A stretch of 64,000 nt of DNA, from the NCBI RefSeq assembly GCF_014645195.1, contig NZ_BMLK01000005.1, positions 62,001-126,000 on the forward strand, written 5' to 3'. The stretch is from Novosphingobium indicum (GTDB lineage Bacteria > Pseudomonadota > Alphaproteobacteria > Sphingomonadales > Sphingomonadaceae). Below the pieces are notes generated by a model, which was not told where the DNA came from, did not search any database, and was given only the letters and a program-made list of their open reading frames with translations. Shown in pieces: positions 27,123-37,472 of the stretch (the first letter of the stretch is position 1; each line of letters starts with the position of its first letter). The translations under genes and the position numbers were made by a program.

Positions 27123-29078
27123 CTAGTGCACCGATGGCATCTCGGGGACGGCGCTTTCGCGCGCTTCAAGAATTCCGACCTTTTCGGATCTGCCGCCGGC
27201 TACCGGAATTGCCAGAAGCGCGCGGATTTCCTCGCCCGACAGAGTTTCATGCTCCATGAGAGCTTCTGCCAGGCATTGAAGCTCGTCCTGGCGTTCGGTG
27301 AGCAGTTTGCGCGCCCTCGATTCGCCCTCTTCGATGATGCGCCGAATTTCCTCATCGATGATATTGGCGGTGGTTTCCGAAACATTGAGCCGAGCACTGC
27401 CGCCGTGGCCGAGGAAGGTGTCCTGGTCGCCGTCGCCGTAGCGCAGCGGGCCGAGCCGGTCGCTGAAACCGAACTCGGTGACCATGCGCCGCGCAAGGAC
27501 GGTGGCCTGGCGGATGTCGTCACTGGCGCCCGTGGTAATCCTGTCCTTCCCAAAGGTGAGTTCTTCCGCGACGCGCCCGCCGAACATCATGGCAATCTTC
27601 GCCTCCAGTTCCACGCGAGCAAGGCCGTAACGGTCGCGCTCCGGCAACGACATCGTGACGCCAAGGGCACGACCGCGCGGAATGATCGTCACCTTGTACA
27701 GCGGATCATGGCCGGGGACATGCAGAGCGACCAAGGCGTGTCCTGCCTCGTGATAGGCTGTCGTGAGTATTTCATCGGCGGTCATCGCCAGGGAGCGTCG
27801 CTCGGCGCCAAGCAGGACCTTGTCCCGCGCCGCCTCCAGTTCGGCTGTAGAGACGCGTTCAGCGCCGGATCGGGCCGCGAGCAGCGCGGCTTCGTTGACC
27901 AGGTTGGCAAGGTCCGCTCCGGAAAAGCCCGGGGTCGCCCGCGCCATGACCCGCGCGTCCACATCCGGCGCCAGAGGAACGTGCCGCAAGTGCACACGCA
28001 GAATTTTTTCGCGCCCCCCGACGTCAGGAGCGGGCACCACCACCTGGCGGTCGAAGCGCCCGGGCCGCAGCAATGCCGGATCCAGGACGTCCGGGCGGTT
28101 TGTGGCGGCGACGACAATGACGCCCTGGTCGCCGGCAAATCCGTCCATTTCGACAAGCAGCTGATTGAGCGTCTGATCGCGCTCGTCGTTACCGCCCCCC
28201 ACGCCTGCGCTTCGGTGTCGTCCGACAGCATCGATCTCGTCGATAAAGACGACGCAAGGTGCGTTCTTTTTCGCCTGGGCGAACAAATCCCGCACGCGGC
28301 GCGCTCCAACGCCCACGAACATTTCAACGAACGCAGAGCCGGACATCGAGAAGAAGGGCACGCCCGCCTCTCCGGCCATAGCCCGTGCGAGCAGGGTCTT
28401 TCCAGTCCCAGGTGGCCCGCTAAGCAAGCAACCTTTGGGTATCTTTCCACCAAGCCGCTGGAATCTCTCCGGTCGCTTCAGAAACTCGACGATTTCGCTC
28501 AACTCGAACTCCGCCTCATCGATGCCGGCAACGTCCTTGAAAGTCACGGGCGGCGCATCGGTTTCGACCTGCTTCGCTTGGGATTGTCGGATGCCGAACG
28601 CCCCGCCTCCGCTCTTGGCCTGACGCTTCTGGGACCAGATCACGAAACCCGCAATCGCCACGAGCGGAAGAAGAAGCAGAATGAACAACCACAACCAGCC
28701 CGCTGAGGTCGGTCCGGTCTTGCTCTGCGCGGCAGTTATTCTTACGCGGTGATCGAGCAGCCGCGGTATGAGGCCGGCGTCCTGCGGGGCGGTCGTTTGG
28801 AAACGCTTTCCGCCAGCCAGCACACCCTTGACCATGCTGTCGGAGATCACGACCTCGCGAACATCGTTCCTGTCGATGCGATCGATGAAGTCCGAATAGG
28901 CGATCTCGAGATCGGGCTGGGCCTGTGCGGCGGAGCTATCAGCAAGATTACTACTTACCATGGCCGTGCTCCAACCGGCATCTGCGATGGCATGTGACCG
29001 CGCCTCGGGGACATGAGCAAGGCTTGCCATGAGCAGGGCAATCCCAACGCAAACTCCGGAATCAGTCAGTCTCGGCAT
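27123..29078 (-). CDS. ftsH: FtsH-family ATP-dependent membrane zinc protease (copy 2)
   Basis: The product has 651 residues. It has an N-terminal signal-like helix, an extracytoplasmic segment, a second helix ([20 protein letters not shown]) near residue 130, then AAA with SGPPGTGKT and [33 protein letters not shown], and peptidase motif YHEAGHAL. I start at ATG 29078, with GGGAG 9 nt upstream, rather than the ATG at 29129. It differs clearly from copy 1 (unusual exposed N-terminus, canonical HEAGH) and so is not a recent duplicate. The convergent arrangement around DUF2267 suggests separate acquisition or control. Confidence 0.93.
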   Translation of the reverse strand: MPRLTDSGVCVGIALLMASLAHVPEARSHAIADAGWSTAMVSSNLADSSAAQAQPDLEIAYSDFIDRIDRNDVREVVISDSMVKGVLAGGKRFQTTAPQDAGLIPRLLDHRVRITAAQSKTGPTSAGWLWLFILLLLPLVAIAGFVIWSQKRQAKSGGGAFGIRQSQAKQVETDAPPVTFKDVAGIDEAEFELSEIVEFLKRPERFQRLGGKIPKGCLLSGPPGTGKTLLARAMAGEAGVPFFSMSGSAFVEMFVGVGARRVRDLFAQAKKNAPCVVFIDEIDAVGRHRSAGVGGGNDERDQTLNQLLVEMDGFAGDQGVIVVAATNRPDVLDPALLRPGRFDRQVVVPAPDVGGREKILRVHLRHVPLAPDVDARVMARATPGFSGADLANLVNEAALLAARSGAERVSTAELEAARDKVLLGAERRSLAMTADEILTTAYHEAGHALVALHVPGHDPLYKVTIIPRGRALGVTMSLPERDRYGLARVELEAKIAMMFGGRVAEELTFGKDRITTGASDDIRQATVLARRMVTEFGFSDRLGPLRYGDGDQDTFLGHGGSARLNVSETTANIIDEEIRRIIEEGESRARKLLTERQDELQCLAEALMEHETLSGEEIRALLAIPVAGGRSEKVGILEARESAVPEMPSVH

Positions 29079-29590
29079 AATGTCTGCTCCCATCCAGGCT
29101 GAGCGAGCACGCCTCGCGAACATAATCATGACGCGCGGGTCGCACGCGGCTTACAGTTCGCGAGGGGGCGTCAGATCACGTGGATAGATGAAATCGGCAT
29201 GGGAGCCTTGCGATTCGACGCTGCAATGTTCGCTGCCGCATCTACCAGGCGGGAGCAGCTGAACAGTGCGGTGCCCAGTCCCCCAACGAATTAACCTCCA
29301 GCGAGTCGACAAAGTCACGAACGATCAAAAGCTCGTTCAACCGACTTCGTACATCGATTTGCCTGTTGGTGATCCGGAGCACAAACACGCCGACATTCCG
29401 AGAAACAAGTCTTCGCCCGCTGCGAGCCCTCGATCCCGCAGCTCCGCCGATACCGCTGATGTGCGGAACGTGGCCGAACCTTCTGTAAGGCCGCCGCTTC
29501 GCCTACGTCCTGCAACTTGAGATTGCTCTTTGTCTGACCAGCGGAGGCTGATCGGTTGACGGCAATGTTGTTGAGACAAGGGTTCGCGGT
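29079..29590. other. 512-nt stretch without a convincing gene
   Basis: Several short frames occur on both strands, one overlapping 29315-29830 on the minus strand and one at 29266-29520 on the plus strand, but all lack ribosome sites and protein-like composition. It should hold the divergent promoters for ftsH copy 2 and the DUF4010 gene. Confidence 0.4.
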
Positions 29591-30853
29591 ATGCCCATCG
29601 ATAGCCAGTTTGAACGCCTTGCCATCGCGCTGGCAATCGGTCTGCTCTTTGGTCTCGAACGCGGCTGGAGCCTTCGCGAAGTACCTGAAGGAAAGCGCGC
29701 GGCCGGTCTCAGAACCTATGGTCTTTCCGGCTTGCTCGGAGGTATCGGTGCTCTTGTCGCGTCCACCGCAGGAGCGATTTTTCTCAGCTTTGCATTCCTG
29801 ACATTCGGACTGATCACGGCCGCTTTCCAATATCTAGAAGCGCGAACCGAACAAGGCTTCAGTGTTACCGGCACTGTTGCCGGACTCCTGGCGTTCCTGC
29901 TCGGAGCCTATGCAGTTCTGGGCGAGATGTCGGTGGCAATTGCATCGGCAGCGGCGGCGACGGCCATGCTCGCATTCAAGCAGCCCCTTCATGCGTGGCT
30001 GAAAATGCTCACCTGGCCGGAGATTCGTGCATTCGTCATTCTCGTCGTGATGACCGCTCTCATTGCGCCCATTTTGCCCGACAAGGCGATCGATCCATGG
30101 AACGCGATCAATCCGACCGAGATTTGGCGTTTCACGATCCTCCTCGCCGCCGTTTCCTTTCTTGGCTATTTCGCGATCCGCATCTTCGGCGAGCGAGCCG
30201 GCCTGATCGTATCCGCGCTCGCCGGCGGCCTGGCGTCATCGACCGCTGCCGCTTTGACTTTCGCGAAGATGGCAAGGGCCCATCCGGACGCCTGCTGGCT
30301 CCTTTCGGGCGCTACGCTGATGAGCTGTGCCGTCATGATGGCGCGTGTGATCGTCGTCGTCGGAATCGCCAATCCGTCGCTGCTCGGCCTCATCATGCTG
30401 CCGCTGGCGATTTCGGGCTCTGTCATCTTGATCCTGGGCGCCATCTTTATTTTACGCGCCGGCAAGCGCAACATGGAGCGGCCGCAAATTGCCATGACCA
30501 GCCCGCTGGAACTGGGCACGGCCTTGAAGCTTGCCGGACTCATTGCCGGGGTCATGCTGGTCTCGAAACTTGCGGCGCAGTTCTCCGGTCCCGCCGGCGT
30601 ATTCGGGCTGTCTGCGATTTCCGGATTGGCCGATGTCGATGCGATCAGTCTGTCCTTGTCCCAATTGTCCAAAGGGGCGCTCGATCCGCAGATTGCCGCG
30701 ATCGGCATCGGCTTGGCGGTCACGGCGAATACATTGACCAAATCCCTATTGGGCGCACTGACGGGTTCGCCGAAGCATGGACTCATCGTGGGCGCAGGAA
30801 GCGCGGTGGCGCTCATCACAGCCGGGGGAGCCCTTTTTCTGACGATTGGCTGA
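29591..30853 (+). CDS. MgtC/SapB-like and DUF4010 membrane protein
   Basis: The product has 420 residues and about 12 hydrophobic helices. The start reads LAIALAIGLLFGLERGW, and GLRTYGLSGLLGGIGAL follows, matching the MgtC/SapB N-terminal domain, while the rest fits DUF4010 (ALAGGLASSTAAALTFAKMA and ISGLADVDAISLSL). Function is probably ion- or stress-related transport; not experimentally defined. AAGGG lies 8 nt before the ATG. Confidence 0.85.
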   Translation: MPIDSQFERLAIALAIGLLFGLERGWSLREVPEGKRAAGLRTYGLSGLLGGIGALVASTAGAIFLSFAFLTFGLITAAFQYLEARTEQGFSVTGTVAGLLAFLLGAYAVLGEMSVAIASAAAATAMLAFKQPLHAWLKMLTWPEIRAFVILVVMTALIAPILPDKAIDPWNAINPTEIWRFTILLAAVSFLGYFAIRIFGERAGLIVSALAGGLASSTAAALTFAKMARAHPDACWLLSGATLMSCAVMMARVIVVVGIANPSLLGLIMLPLAISGSVILILGAIFILRAGKRNMERPQIAMTSPLELGTALKLAGLIAGVMLVSKLAAQFSGPAGVFGLSAISGLADVDAISLSLSQLSKGALDPQIAAIGIGLAVTANTLTKSLLGALTGSPKHGLIVGAGSAVALITAGGALFLTIG

Positions 30854-31098
30854 CGTCCGCCATGAGTGCTAATGGCCGAATATATAGCCGCAGGGTGGCG
30901 CATCATGGCTTTTGCCGAAAGAACGTGAGGCTTCGCTGTAAGAACTCGTGCAACACCACGTCCTTGCGGATGTCATTTCCCTTGATCCCGAAACGACGCG
31001 CGCATGCAGACAAGACCAGGCGTCGCCAACTGGATAGCCAAATCCGGCCGGTTGAACCAAGATCCGGGCGAAGCATCGATTCCGGAGGATGATGGAGC

Positions 31099-32760
31099 AT
31101 GACTGACGCGCATCCCGACGCAGGCAAACGGCTCGATCCATCGCAGCTCGTCGATGTCGAGGGACTGATCCGTGCTTATCATGACCTAGCCCCTGATCCT
31201 GGCAACGCCGGCCAGCGTGTCACGTTCGGCACTTCCGGCCACCGCGGCTCGGCGCTCGAATGCAGGTTCAACGAGGCGCATATTCTGGCGATTGCCCAAG
31301 CGGTCTGCCTTCACCGTGCAAGGACCGGCATAGACGGTCCTTTGTTCCTGGGGGTCGACACGCACGCATTGTCGGGACCGGCGGCAAGGACAGCAATCGA
31401 GGTATTCGCAGCGAATGAGGTGGCCGTCGTGACCGACGCGCGCGACGGCTTTACGCCGACGCCAGTCATCTCTCACGCGATTCTCTCTTACAATCGCGGA
31501 CGCACGAGCGGCCTTGCCGATGGCGTCGTGATAACTCCTTCACACAATCCGCCGGAGGATGGCGGCTTCAAGTACAATCCGCCGCATGGCGGACCCTCGG
31601 AGCCGGAAGTGGCCGGCAGTATCGAGCGCCTCGCCAACGCGCTACTCGACGCCAGGCTAGGCGGCGTGCGCCGCATGTCCTATGACCGGGCCTATCGTTC
31701 ATCCGCATTGTCACGGCAGGATTTCCGTTCGGCCTATGTCGACGATCTTGCCAACGTCCTCGACTTCGAGGCGATCAGCGCCTCGAGCCTGCGAATTGGC
31801 ATCGACCCCCTCGGCGGCAGCTCGGTCGACTACTGGCCTGCCATCATCGAGCGCTACCGGCTCGATGCTTGCCTGGTCAGCGACACCGTCGATCCGAGCT
31901 TCGGGTTCATGCCCGCCGATCGCGATGGCCGCATCAGAATGGATTGCTCTTCGCCCTATGCGATGGCGCAGCTACTCGACCTCAAGGACCGATTCGACAT
32001 ATCCGTGGGCAACGATCCGGATGCCGATCGGCACGGTATTGTTACAGCCTCGCAGGGGTTGATGCCTCCGAACGACTATCTCGCCGCTTGCGTTGCCTAT
32101 CTGTTCATGAACCGGCCTCAGTGGCCGCGCGACGCCGGGATCGGAAAAACGATGGTAACGAGCGCGCTTATCGATCGGCTTGCCGCGCATCTCGATCGCC
32201 GTCTGGTCGAGACGCCGGTCGGGTTCAGATGGTTCGTCGACGCCATGCTCGAAGGCAAGCTCGGCTTTGCGGGTGAGGAAAGCGCCGGAGCGACCCTGCT
32301 GCGCAAGAACAGCTCGGTATGGACAACCGACAAGGATGGAATCGCGCTCGGCCTGCTTGCTGCGGAGATCATGGCGAAGACGGGCCGCGATCCCACTGCG
32401 CTCTACGCCGAGGTGACCGCCACGATTGGAAAGCCGTTCTACCGGCGTACCGACGCTCCGGCGACGAGACGCGAGAAAGAGCAGCTCAGGCAGCTGACGC
32501 CGCACAGTTTCGAGGCTGGACAATTGGCTGGCGAAGCCGTGATCGCCATCGAAAGCGCCGCGCCATCGAGCGGCGCTCCCTTGGGCGGCGTGCGCGTACG
32601 AAGCGCGAACGGCTGGTTCGCGGCGCGGCCTTCGGGAACGGAGGATATCTACAAGATCTACGCGGAAAGCTTCCGGAGCCTCGACCATCTCGATCAGATC
32701 GAGAGCGAAGCAAAGGCGATGATCGGTGCCGCGCTTGCAGAAGCGGCCGTGCGCCACTGA
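31099..32760 (+). CDS. pgm: phosphoglucomutase (alpha-D-glucose phosphate specific)
   Basis: The product has 553 residues. Key motifs: FGTSGHRGSAL at the N-terminus, the catalytic serine loop VITPSHNPPEDGGFKYNPPHG (shortened here to TPSHNPPEDGG), metal loop GNDPDADRHG, sugar-binding FAGEESAGATLL, and a C-terminal phosphate-binding RPSGTEDIYKIYAESF. It interconverts glucose 1- and 6-phosphate, feeding glycogen or cyclic glucan synthesis; a GH94 glucan gene lies at the right edge. A ribosome site (GGAG) precedes the ATG. Confidence 0.93.
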   Translation: MTDAHPDAGKRLDPSQLVDVEGLIRAYHDLAPDPGNAGQRVTFGTSGHRGSALECRFNEAHILAIAQAVCLHRARTGIDGPLFLGVDTHALSGPAARTAIEVFAANEVAVVTDARDGFTPTPVISHAILSYNRGRTSGLADGVVITPSHNPPEDGGFKYNPPHGGPSEPEVAGSIERLANALLDARLGGVRRMSYDRAYRSSALSRQDFRSAYVDDLANVLDFEAISASSLRIGIDPLGGSSVDYWPAIIERYRLDACLVSDTVDPSFGFMPADRDGRIRMDCSSPYAMAQLLDLKDRFDISVGNDPDADRHGIVTASQGLMPPNDYLAACVAYLFMNRPQWPRDAGIGKTMVTSALIDRLAAHLDRRLVETPVGFRWFVDAMLEGKLGFAGEESAGATLLRKNSSVWTTDKDGIALGLLAAEIMAKTGRDPTALYAEVTATIGKPFYRRTDAPATRREKEQLRQLTPHSFEAGQLAGEAVIAIESAAPSSGAPLGGVRVRSANGWFAARPSGTEDIYKIYAESFRSLDHLDQIESEAKAMIGAALAEAAVRH

Positions 32761-33045
32761 CGAAGTCGAAGGAAGAGAAGAATCGTGTGAATGCCGGCGC
32801 CGCGTTCGCCAGCGCCAACAATGAAAGCTGGTCGAGGCCATCCCGAGCAACGATTATCAGCGCGCCGAGAGGATTCCCTGCCGCAGGCGCTATACGATGC
32901 CATCAAGATGGAATTCTTCGGCATCCTCCAGTCTGACCCCGCCGGTCAGGGCTGGTTCGACAGGTTTCCCAGGTTCCGGTTCCGGACTGTAAGTTTCATG
33001 CCGCCAGTGCGTCATGAACCATATCCCCTCAGGGGGGAGCCACCA

Positions 33046-33228
33046 ATGGAGGTATTCATGACGAGCCGAGCCAAACAGAACGAGGCGCCTGACAAGAAGA
33101 CGGAGTCGTCGGGATGCTGTTGCGGCAACAAGCGGGCCGCAAGTCCCGCGGAGACCGGCGGACAAGACCCGAGCGCCACCAAAGACGCGGCGACGAAGCA
33201 CTCCCAAGGGTGCAAATCGACCGGCTGA
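33046..33228 (+). CDS. small Cys-rich protein
   Basis: The product has 60 residues, hydrophilic, with a central SSGCCCGNKR motif and a C-terminal SQGCKSTG. No membrane helix or signal is seen. ATG 33046 follows AGGGGGGAG by 6 nt; an alternative ATG at 33058 follows GGAGGT by 4 nt, so either could be used. The cysteine cluster suggests metal binding, and it precedes the CPD-type ATPase gene. Family not recognised. Confidence 0.65.
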   Translation: MEVFMTSRAKQNEAPDKKTESSGCCCGNKRAASPAETGGQDPSATKDAATKHSQGCKSTG

Positions 33229-33245
33229 TGCTGTAGGCTGAACAC

Positions 33246-33273
33246 GTGCGGCGCAGCCCTTTGTGCGCCGCAC
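33246..33273. terminator. perfect 10-bp hairpin after the Cys-rich gene
   Basis: GTGCGGCGCA (33246-33255) pairs fully with TGCGCCGCAC (33264-33273) around an 8-nt loop. It follows the stop at 33228 by 17 nt. There is no U-tract, so it may be a terminator, an mRNA-stabilising structure or an attenuator for the ATPase downstream. Confidence 0.6.
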
Positions 33274-33279
33274 CACTCT

Positions 33280-33320
33280 GTTCGAGGGGCCGCACGCCCC
33301 CCTCCTTTGGCCCCTCGAAC
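33280..33320. promoter_or_regulatory. perfect 12-bp hairpin upstream of the CPD-type ATPase
   Basis: GTTCGAGGGGCC (33280-33291) pairs fully with GGCCCCTCGAAC (33309-33320) around a 17-nt loop. It ends 10 nt before the likely ATG at 33331, so it would sequester or flank the translation start. A second stem lies immediately upstream. The pair looks like a leader regulatory structure or tandem terminator. Confidence 0.6.
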
Positions 33321-33330
33321 ACCTGTGGCC

Positions 33331-35787
33331 ATGCTGAACACCATCGGCGAGCCAGACCAACAACGGAGCCTTGCCTTGCCAACCGTGACACTTGAAGCCC
33401 GCGGGCTGTTCCAATGCCTTGATCATCTCGGCGTCGAAAAGCAGCTTTCAAAATGCGCTGGAGTGCTCAGCGCCGAAGCCAATCCCGCTTCCGAGAGCGT
33501 AACGGTCGTCTTTGACGAGACGCTGATAAATGTCGCCGAGTTGCGCGGCATCATCAATGACTGCGGCTTTCACTGCGGCGGCCGTCTCGTCCCCCGGCAT
33601 GTCTGCGCCCGCGATGCCGTGGTGACCCCAGACGGCGACAGCCAGAACCGCGCGGGCCCCGCGTCCGGTCACGTCCATCATCACCGGCCGGGACCCGTCG
33701 CTGCTGCCGCCAAAGGGGGGCCGGCGCACGACGCCATGGCTCATGAAATGGGGCACGGCGCGGGGATGGACATGGCCGCGATGGCGCGCGACATGCGCAA
33801 CCGGTTCTTCATCAGCCTGATCTTTAGTCTTCCGATCTTCGGCCTGTCTCCGATGGGGATGGACCGCCCCTTGCTTACCCCACCTTTCGGCCTGGAGCTC
33901 AACATCGCCTTGTTCCTGCTTGCAAGCGCGGCGATCCTTTATCCCGTCTGGCCCTTCGTGGTCGCCGCGATCCGAGCGCTGCGCAATGGTATTCTCAACA
34001 TGGCCGTGCTCGTGTTGCTGAGCGTCGGCACCGGCTATCTGTTCAGCGTCGGCACCACCTTCTTTTTCGAGGGCCAGCAATTCTACGAAGCCTCGGCGGT
34101 TCTGCTCGTTTTCATTCTTCTTGGCCACTGGCTCGAAATGCGGGCAAGGGCCGGCGCTTCGCAGGCTATCCGCGCATTGATGGACCTGGCGCCGCCGATG
34201 GCGACAGTCCTGCGCGACGGGAAGGAGATCGAAGTGCCGACCGCCGAGGTGCTGGTCGGCGATGTCGTTCTGATCCGCCCCGGCAACAAGATCCCCGTCG
34301 ACGGCGAGATTCTCGATGGCAAGTCGGACGTCGATGAATCGATGCTGACAGGAGAATCCATGCCGGTCTCCAAAGCCCCTGGCGATGCGGTCATTGGCGC
34401 CACGATCAACCGCAGCGGCAGTTTCCGCTACCGCGCGACCAAAGTGGGAGCGGATACCGCCCTCGCCCAGATCGTCAAGCTCGTCCAGGAAGCGCAAAAC
34501 TCCAAGGCACCGGCGCAATTGCTCGCGGATCGCGCATCGCAATGGCTGGTGCTCGCCGCGATCGTTATCGGCCTTGCCACATTTGCCGGCTGGTACTGGG
34601 CGCTGGGTTCGACCTTGCTGTTCGCATTGACACTGACGATCACCGTGTTCGTGATCGCCTGTCCCGATGCACTCGGTCTTGCCACCCCGATGGCGGTGAT
34701 GGTCGGAACCGGTCTTGGTGCGATGAACGGCATCTTGTTCAAGAATGCCGGCGCGCTCGAGGACGCGACCAAGCTTGATGTGATCATCTTCGACAAGACC
34801 GGAACGCTCACCATGGGGCAGCCCAAGGTCGTCGATGTGGTCGCGGCTGCGGAATATACGCAGGACGAGGTGCTCCGCATGGCCGGAGCGGTTGAACGCA
34901 ATTCGGAGCATCCGCTTGCCATCGCGATCCTGGAGCGCGCATCGGGCATCACTTTGCCGGAAGCCCGCAATTTCGCCAACCGCGAGGGCAAGGGCGCAGG
35001 TGCCGAAGTCGAAGGTGCATCCGTGGTGGTCGGGAACCGTCAGGTAATGGAGGATGAAAACGTTCCATTGGGCGCGCTTGCGGAACCCGCCGAGCGGTTG
35101 AAGGGCGCCGGCCGCACGGTTGTCCATGTCGCCCGCGGCGGCGAGATACTGGGCCTGATCGCGATTGCCGATGCACCTCGCCCCACCGCCAAGGCGACCG
35201 TCGCCGCACTGCGCGAACGCAAGGTCAAGGTCGCGATGCTCACCGGCGACAATGCGGGCACGGCCAAACGGATCGCCGCGGAACTCGGCATCGACATCGT
35301 GCTCGCCGATGTCCTGCCGGGGCAGAAGGCCGATAAGGTCAAGGAACTGCAGGCGCAAGGCCAGCGGGTCGGCATGGTCGGAGATGGCGTCAACGATGCG
35401 CCCGCCCTGACGCAGGCCGATGTCGGATTCGCCATCGGCGCGGGAACCGACGTCGCCATGGAAAGCGCGGACGTCGTCCTGATGAAGAGCGATCCCTTCG
35501 ACATTGTCGGTGCGATCACCCTGTCGCGTGCGACATTGCGCAAGATGCACCAGAATCTCTGGTGGGCGGTGGGTTACAACATCATCGCCTTCCCGCTCGC
35601 CGCCGGCGTGCTCTATCCCGTGCTGCTGAGCCCGGAGATTGCTGCGCTCGCCATGTCGGGCAGTTCCGCGCTTGTTGCCATCAACGCGCTGATGCTCAAG
35701 CGGACCAGGCTGACGGGTGTTGGCCGCGGCAGGATGCCGGCCGGGAGCGCAGCACAGGACTCGCCAGTTCCGGCGACCGCGATGTGA
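33331..35787 (+). CDS. P1B-type ATPase with CPD transport motif
   Basis: The product has 818 residues. The N-terminus carries a degenerate HMA-like domain without CxxC ([15 protein letters not shown], later IINDCGFHC), then a His-rich linker and about eight helices. The membrane motif reads [13 protein letters not shown]: aspartate replaces the second cysteine of CPC. The rest is intact: [31 protein letters not shown] is rare among P1B ATPases, so metal specificity may differ from the CPC pump at 14312. Start is uncertain: ATG 33331 lacks a good ribosome site and follows the hairpin; downstream TTG/GTG options exist near 33370-33390. Confidence 0.88.
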   Translation: MLNTIGEPDQQRSLALPTVTLEARGLFQCLDHLGVEKQLSKCAGVLSAEANPASESVTVVFDETLINVAELRGIINDCGFHCGGRLVPRHVCARDAVVTPDGDSQNRAGPASGHVHHHRPGPVAAAAKGGPAHDAMAHEMGHGAGMDMAAMARDMRNRFFISLIFSLPIFGLSPMGMDRPLLTPPFGLELNIALFLLASAAILYPVWPFVVAAIRALRNGILNMAVLVLLSVGTGYLFSVGTTFFFEGQQFYEASAVLLVFILLGHWLEMRARAGASQAIRALMDLAPPMATVLRDGKEIEVPTAEVLVGDVVLIRPGNKIPVDGEILDGKSDVDESMLTGESMPVSKAPGDAVIGATINRSGSFRYRATKVGADTALAQIVKLVQEAQNSKAPAQLLADRASQWLVLAAIVIGLATFAGWYWALGSTLLFALTLTITVFVIACPDALGLATPMAVMVGTGLGAMNGILFKNAGALEDATKLDVIIFDKTGTLTMGQPKVVDVVAAAEYTQDEVLRMAGAVERNSEHPLAIAILERASGITLPEARNFANREGKGAGAEVEGASVVVGNRQVMEDENVPLGALAEPAERLKGAGRTVVHVARGGEILGLIAIADAPRPTAKATVAALRERKVKVAMLTGDNAGTAKRIAAELGIDIVLADVLPGQKADKVKELQAQGQRVGMVGDGVNDAPALTQADVGFAIGAGTDVAMESADVVLMKSDPFDIVGAITLSRATLRKMHQNLWWAVGYNIIAFPLAAGVLYPVLLSPEIAALAMSGSSALVAINALMLKRTRLTGVGRGRMPAGSAAQDSPVPATAM

Positions 35788-35833
35788 TCCGATTTTCGGC
35801 TACCTCTTCGATCTCTTGCGAAACGGCGAAACA

Positions 35834-36238
35834 ATGGCTTCTTCATCCACTCAAACCAGCGGAACATTACCAACTTCGGCGGCGCCGTCGCGGCAATCAG
35901 GAAACCGTCCTCCCCAATCACTGGGCGAAGCGCGAAAACGAATTCTATCCGGCTTCGGGCCCATTCCGGATATTCTCAAATGGCTCCACCCGATGCGGAC
36001 GAGCCGCTATCTCCTTTCCGAGGTACTCAATCCCTGGATGCGCGGTGCCGCAATGTTGGCGGGTGCGATCTCGCCAAGGCGCAAGCCGCTGTCACCTGAC
36101 CAGTCGTTGGTTCAGCGGGAAAGAGACGTAATCGGCGCGATCACCCAAGCGCTCGAGGACGCGCGGCGAGCCAGGGACAAAACCGGCGAGCAGATCTTTG
36201 GCTGGCTGTACGGCTTTGCGGGCAGCAGCCATGCCTAG
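35834..36238 (+). CDS. short protein resembling the C-terminal part of DUF3141
   Basis: The product has 134 residues. The segment YLLSEVLNPWMRGAAMLAG followed by KPLSPDQSLVQRERDVIGAI and a final ARDKTGEQIFGWLYG resembles, to my recall, the C-terminal region of DUF3141 proteins (about 750-800 residues). Everything upstream of that is missing, and the N-terminus here is low complexity. It overlaps ackA by 8 nt. It may be a relic or a stand-alone version kept for its C-terminal function. The identification rests on remembered similarity. Confidence 0.55.
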   Translation: MASSSTQTSGTLPTSAAPSRQSGNRPPQSLGEARKRILSGFGPIPDILKWLHPMRTSRYLLSEVLNPWMRGAAMLAGAISPRRKPLSPDQSLVQRERDVIGAITQALEDARRARDKTGEQIFGWLYGFAGSSHA

Positions 36239-37472
36239 CAATGGTCGCCCCCCGCAGCCCCAACTGCGAGCAGCTGCAGGCGATGCCATTCTGGTTATCA
36301 ACAGCGGCTCGTCGAGCGTGAAGTTCGCGCTCTTTTCGACCAAGGATCCCCCAGCGCGCCTCTGGTCAGGGGCCATCGACCGCATCGGCCTTGCACATGG
36401 CCGTTTTCACGCCGTTGACGCAGCAGGGACGACGGCGTTCGATGAAACGGCAGAAGTCGCTGACCACGACATGGCTCTGCATCTGCTTTTGGATGCGATC
36501 GACCGGCACACCGCCGGAGACGGTTTGGCGGCAGTCGGGCACCGCATTGTCCATGGCGGCGCGGAATGTGATTGCGCCACATTCGTAACCGAGACGCTGG
36601 AGGCGCGGTTGCGCGAGTTCGTGCCGCTTGCTCCGCTGCATCAACCGCACAATCTGGCCGGAATCACCGCAGTCCGCAACGCTCGCCCAGACCTGTCCCA
36701 AATCGCCTGCTTCGATACCGCCTTTCATCATGGCATGCCGCACCTCGCAACCCTGACGGGTTTGCCGCGCGAGTTGCGTGACCAAGGCATCCGCCGTTAC
36801 GGCTTTCATGGCCTCTCCTACGAATATGTCGTTGAACGGCTGCGCAGCGAGGAGGTCGACGTCGATGGCGAGCGCGTCATCGTTGCCCATCTCGGGAACG
36901 GGGCTTCGATGTGCGCGCTGAAGGGCGGCAGAAGCGTCGAGACGACGATGGGTTTCAGCACATTGAGCGGTCTGCCCATGGGGACGCGCTGCGGCGACCT
37001 CGACCCGGGCATCATCCTTTACTTGCTGACAGAGATGGACTTGTCCGCAGATCGGCTCCGGCATCTCCTTTACGAGGAATCGGGACTGCTGGGACTGTCC
37101 GGTTTCAGCCGCAACATGCAGGAATTGCTGGCGCGGCCCACAGACCATTCCGCTCTCGAGGCCGTAGCGTACTTCTGCTACCAGGCGCGCTCACACCTGG
37201 CAGCACTGACCGCCGTCTTGGGCGGCCTCGATCGCCTCGTATTCACCGGCGGAATCGGCGCCAATGCCCCCATGGTTCGCGCCGACATTTGCGCGGATCT
37301 CGGCTATCTGGGCGTCGCCCTGGATCCCACGCGCAACACAGCTGGTGCACGCGTCATCTCGTCGGCTGCGGGCCGTGTCGTTGTTGAAGCATTCGCAACC
37401 GACGAAGAACAAATGATAGCGCAGCACATGCGCCGGCTGCTGGCCGCGCAGCCCGCAAGGCAGGTGGCGTGA
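36231..37472 (+). CDS. ackA: acetate kinase
   Basis: The product has 413 residues with all acetokinase motifs: VINSGSSSVKFALF near the N-terminus, GHRIVHGG, ACFDTAFHHGMP, RRYGFHGLSYEYV, AHLGNGASMCAL and FSTLSGLPMGTRCGDLDPGI. It makes ATP and acetate from acetyl phosphate (reversible). ATG 36231 overlaps the stop of the upstream DUF3141-like gene (ATGCCTAG). The 3' end is followed by pta with a 4-nt overlap. It forms the head of a coupled chain with pta, the flavoprotein and the N-ATPase. Confidence 0.95.
   Translation: MPSNGRPPQPQLRAAAGDAILVINSGSSSVKFALFSTKDPPARLWSGAIDRIGLAHGRFHAVDAAGTTAFDETAEVADHDMALHLLLDAIDRHTAGDGLAAVGHRIVHGGAECDCATFVTETLEARLREFVPLAPLHQPHNLAGITAVRNARPDLSQIACFDTAFHHGMPHLATLTGLPRELRDQGIRRYGFHGLSYEYVVERLRSEEVDVDGERVIVAHLGNGASMCALKGGRSVETTMGFSTLSGLPMGTRCGDLDPGIILYLLTEMDLSADRLRHLLYEESGLLGLSGFSRNMQELLARPTDHSALEAVAYFCYQARSHLAALTAVLGGLDRLVFTGGIGANAPMVRADICADLGYLGVALDPTRNTAGARVISSAAGRVVVEAFATDEEQMIAQHMRRLLAAQPARQVA

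Noticed and set aside
33448..35550. 700-residue open frame on the minus strand
   Set aside because: It lies antisense to the CPD-type ATPase, has no ribosome site and a His/Asp/Arg-rich composition typical of a GC-rich shadow frame.
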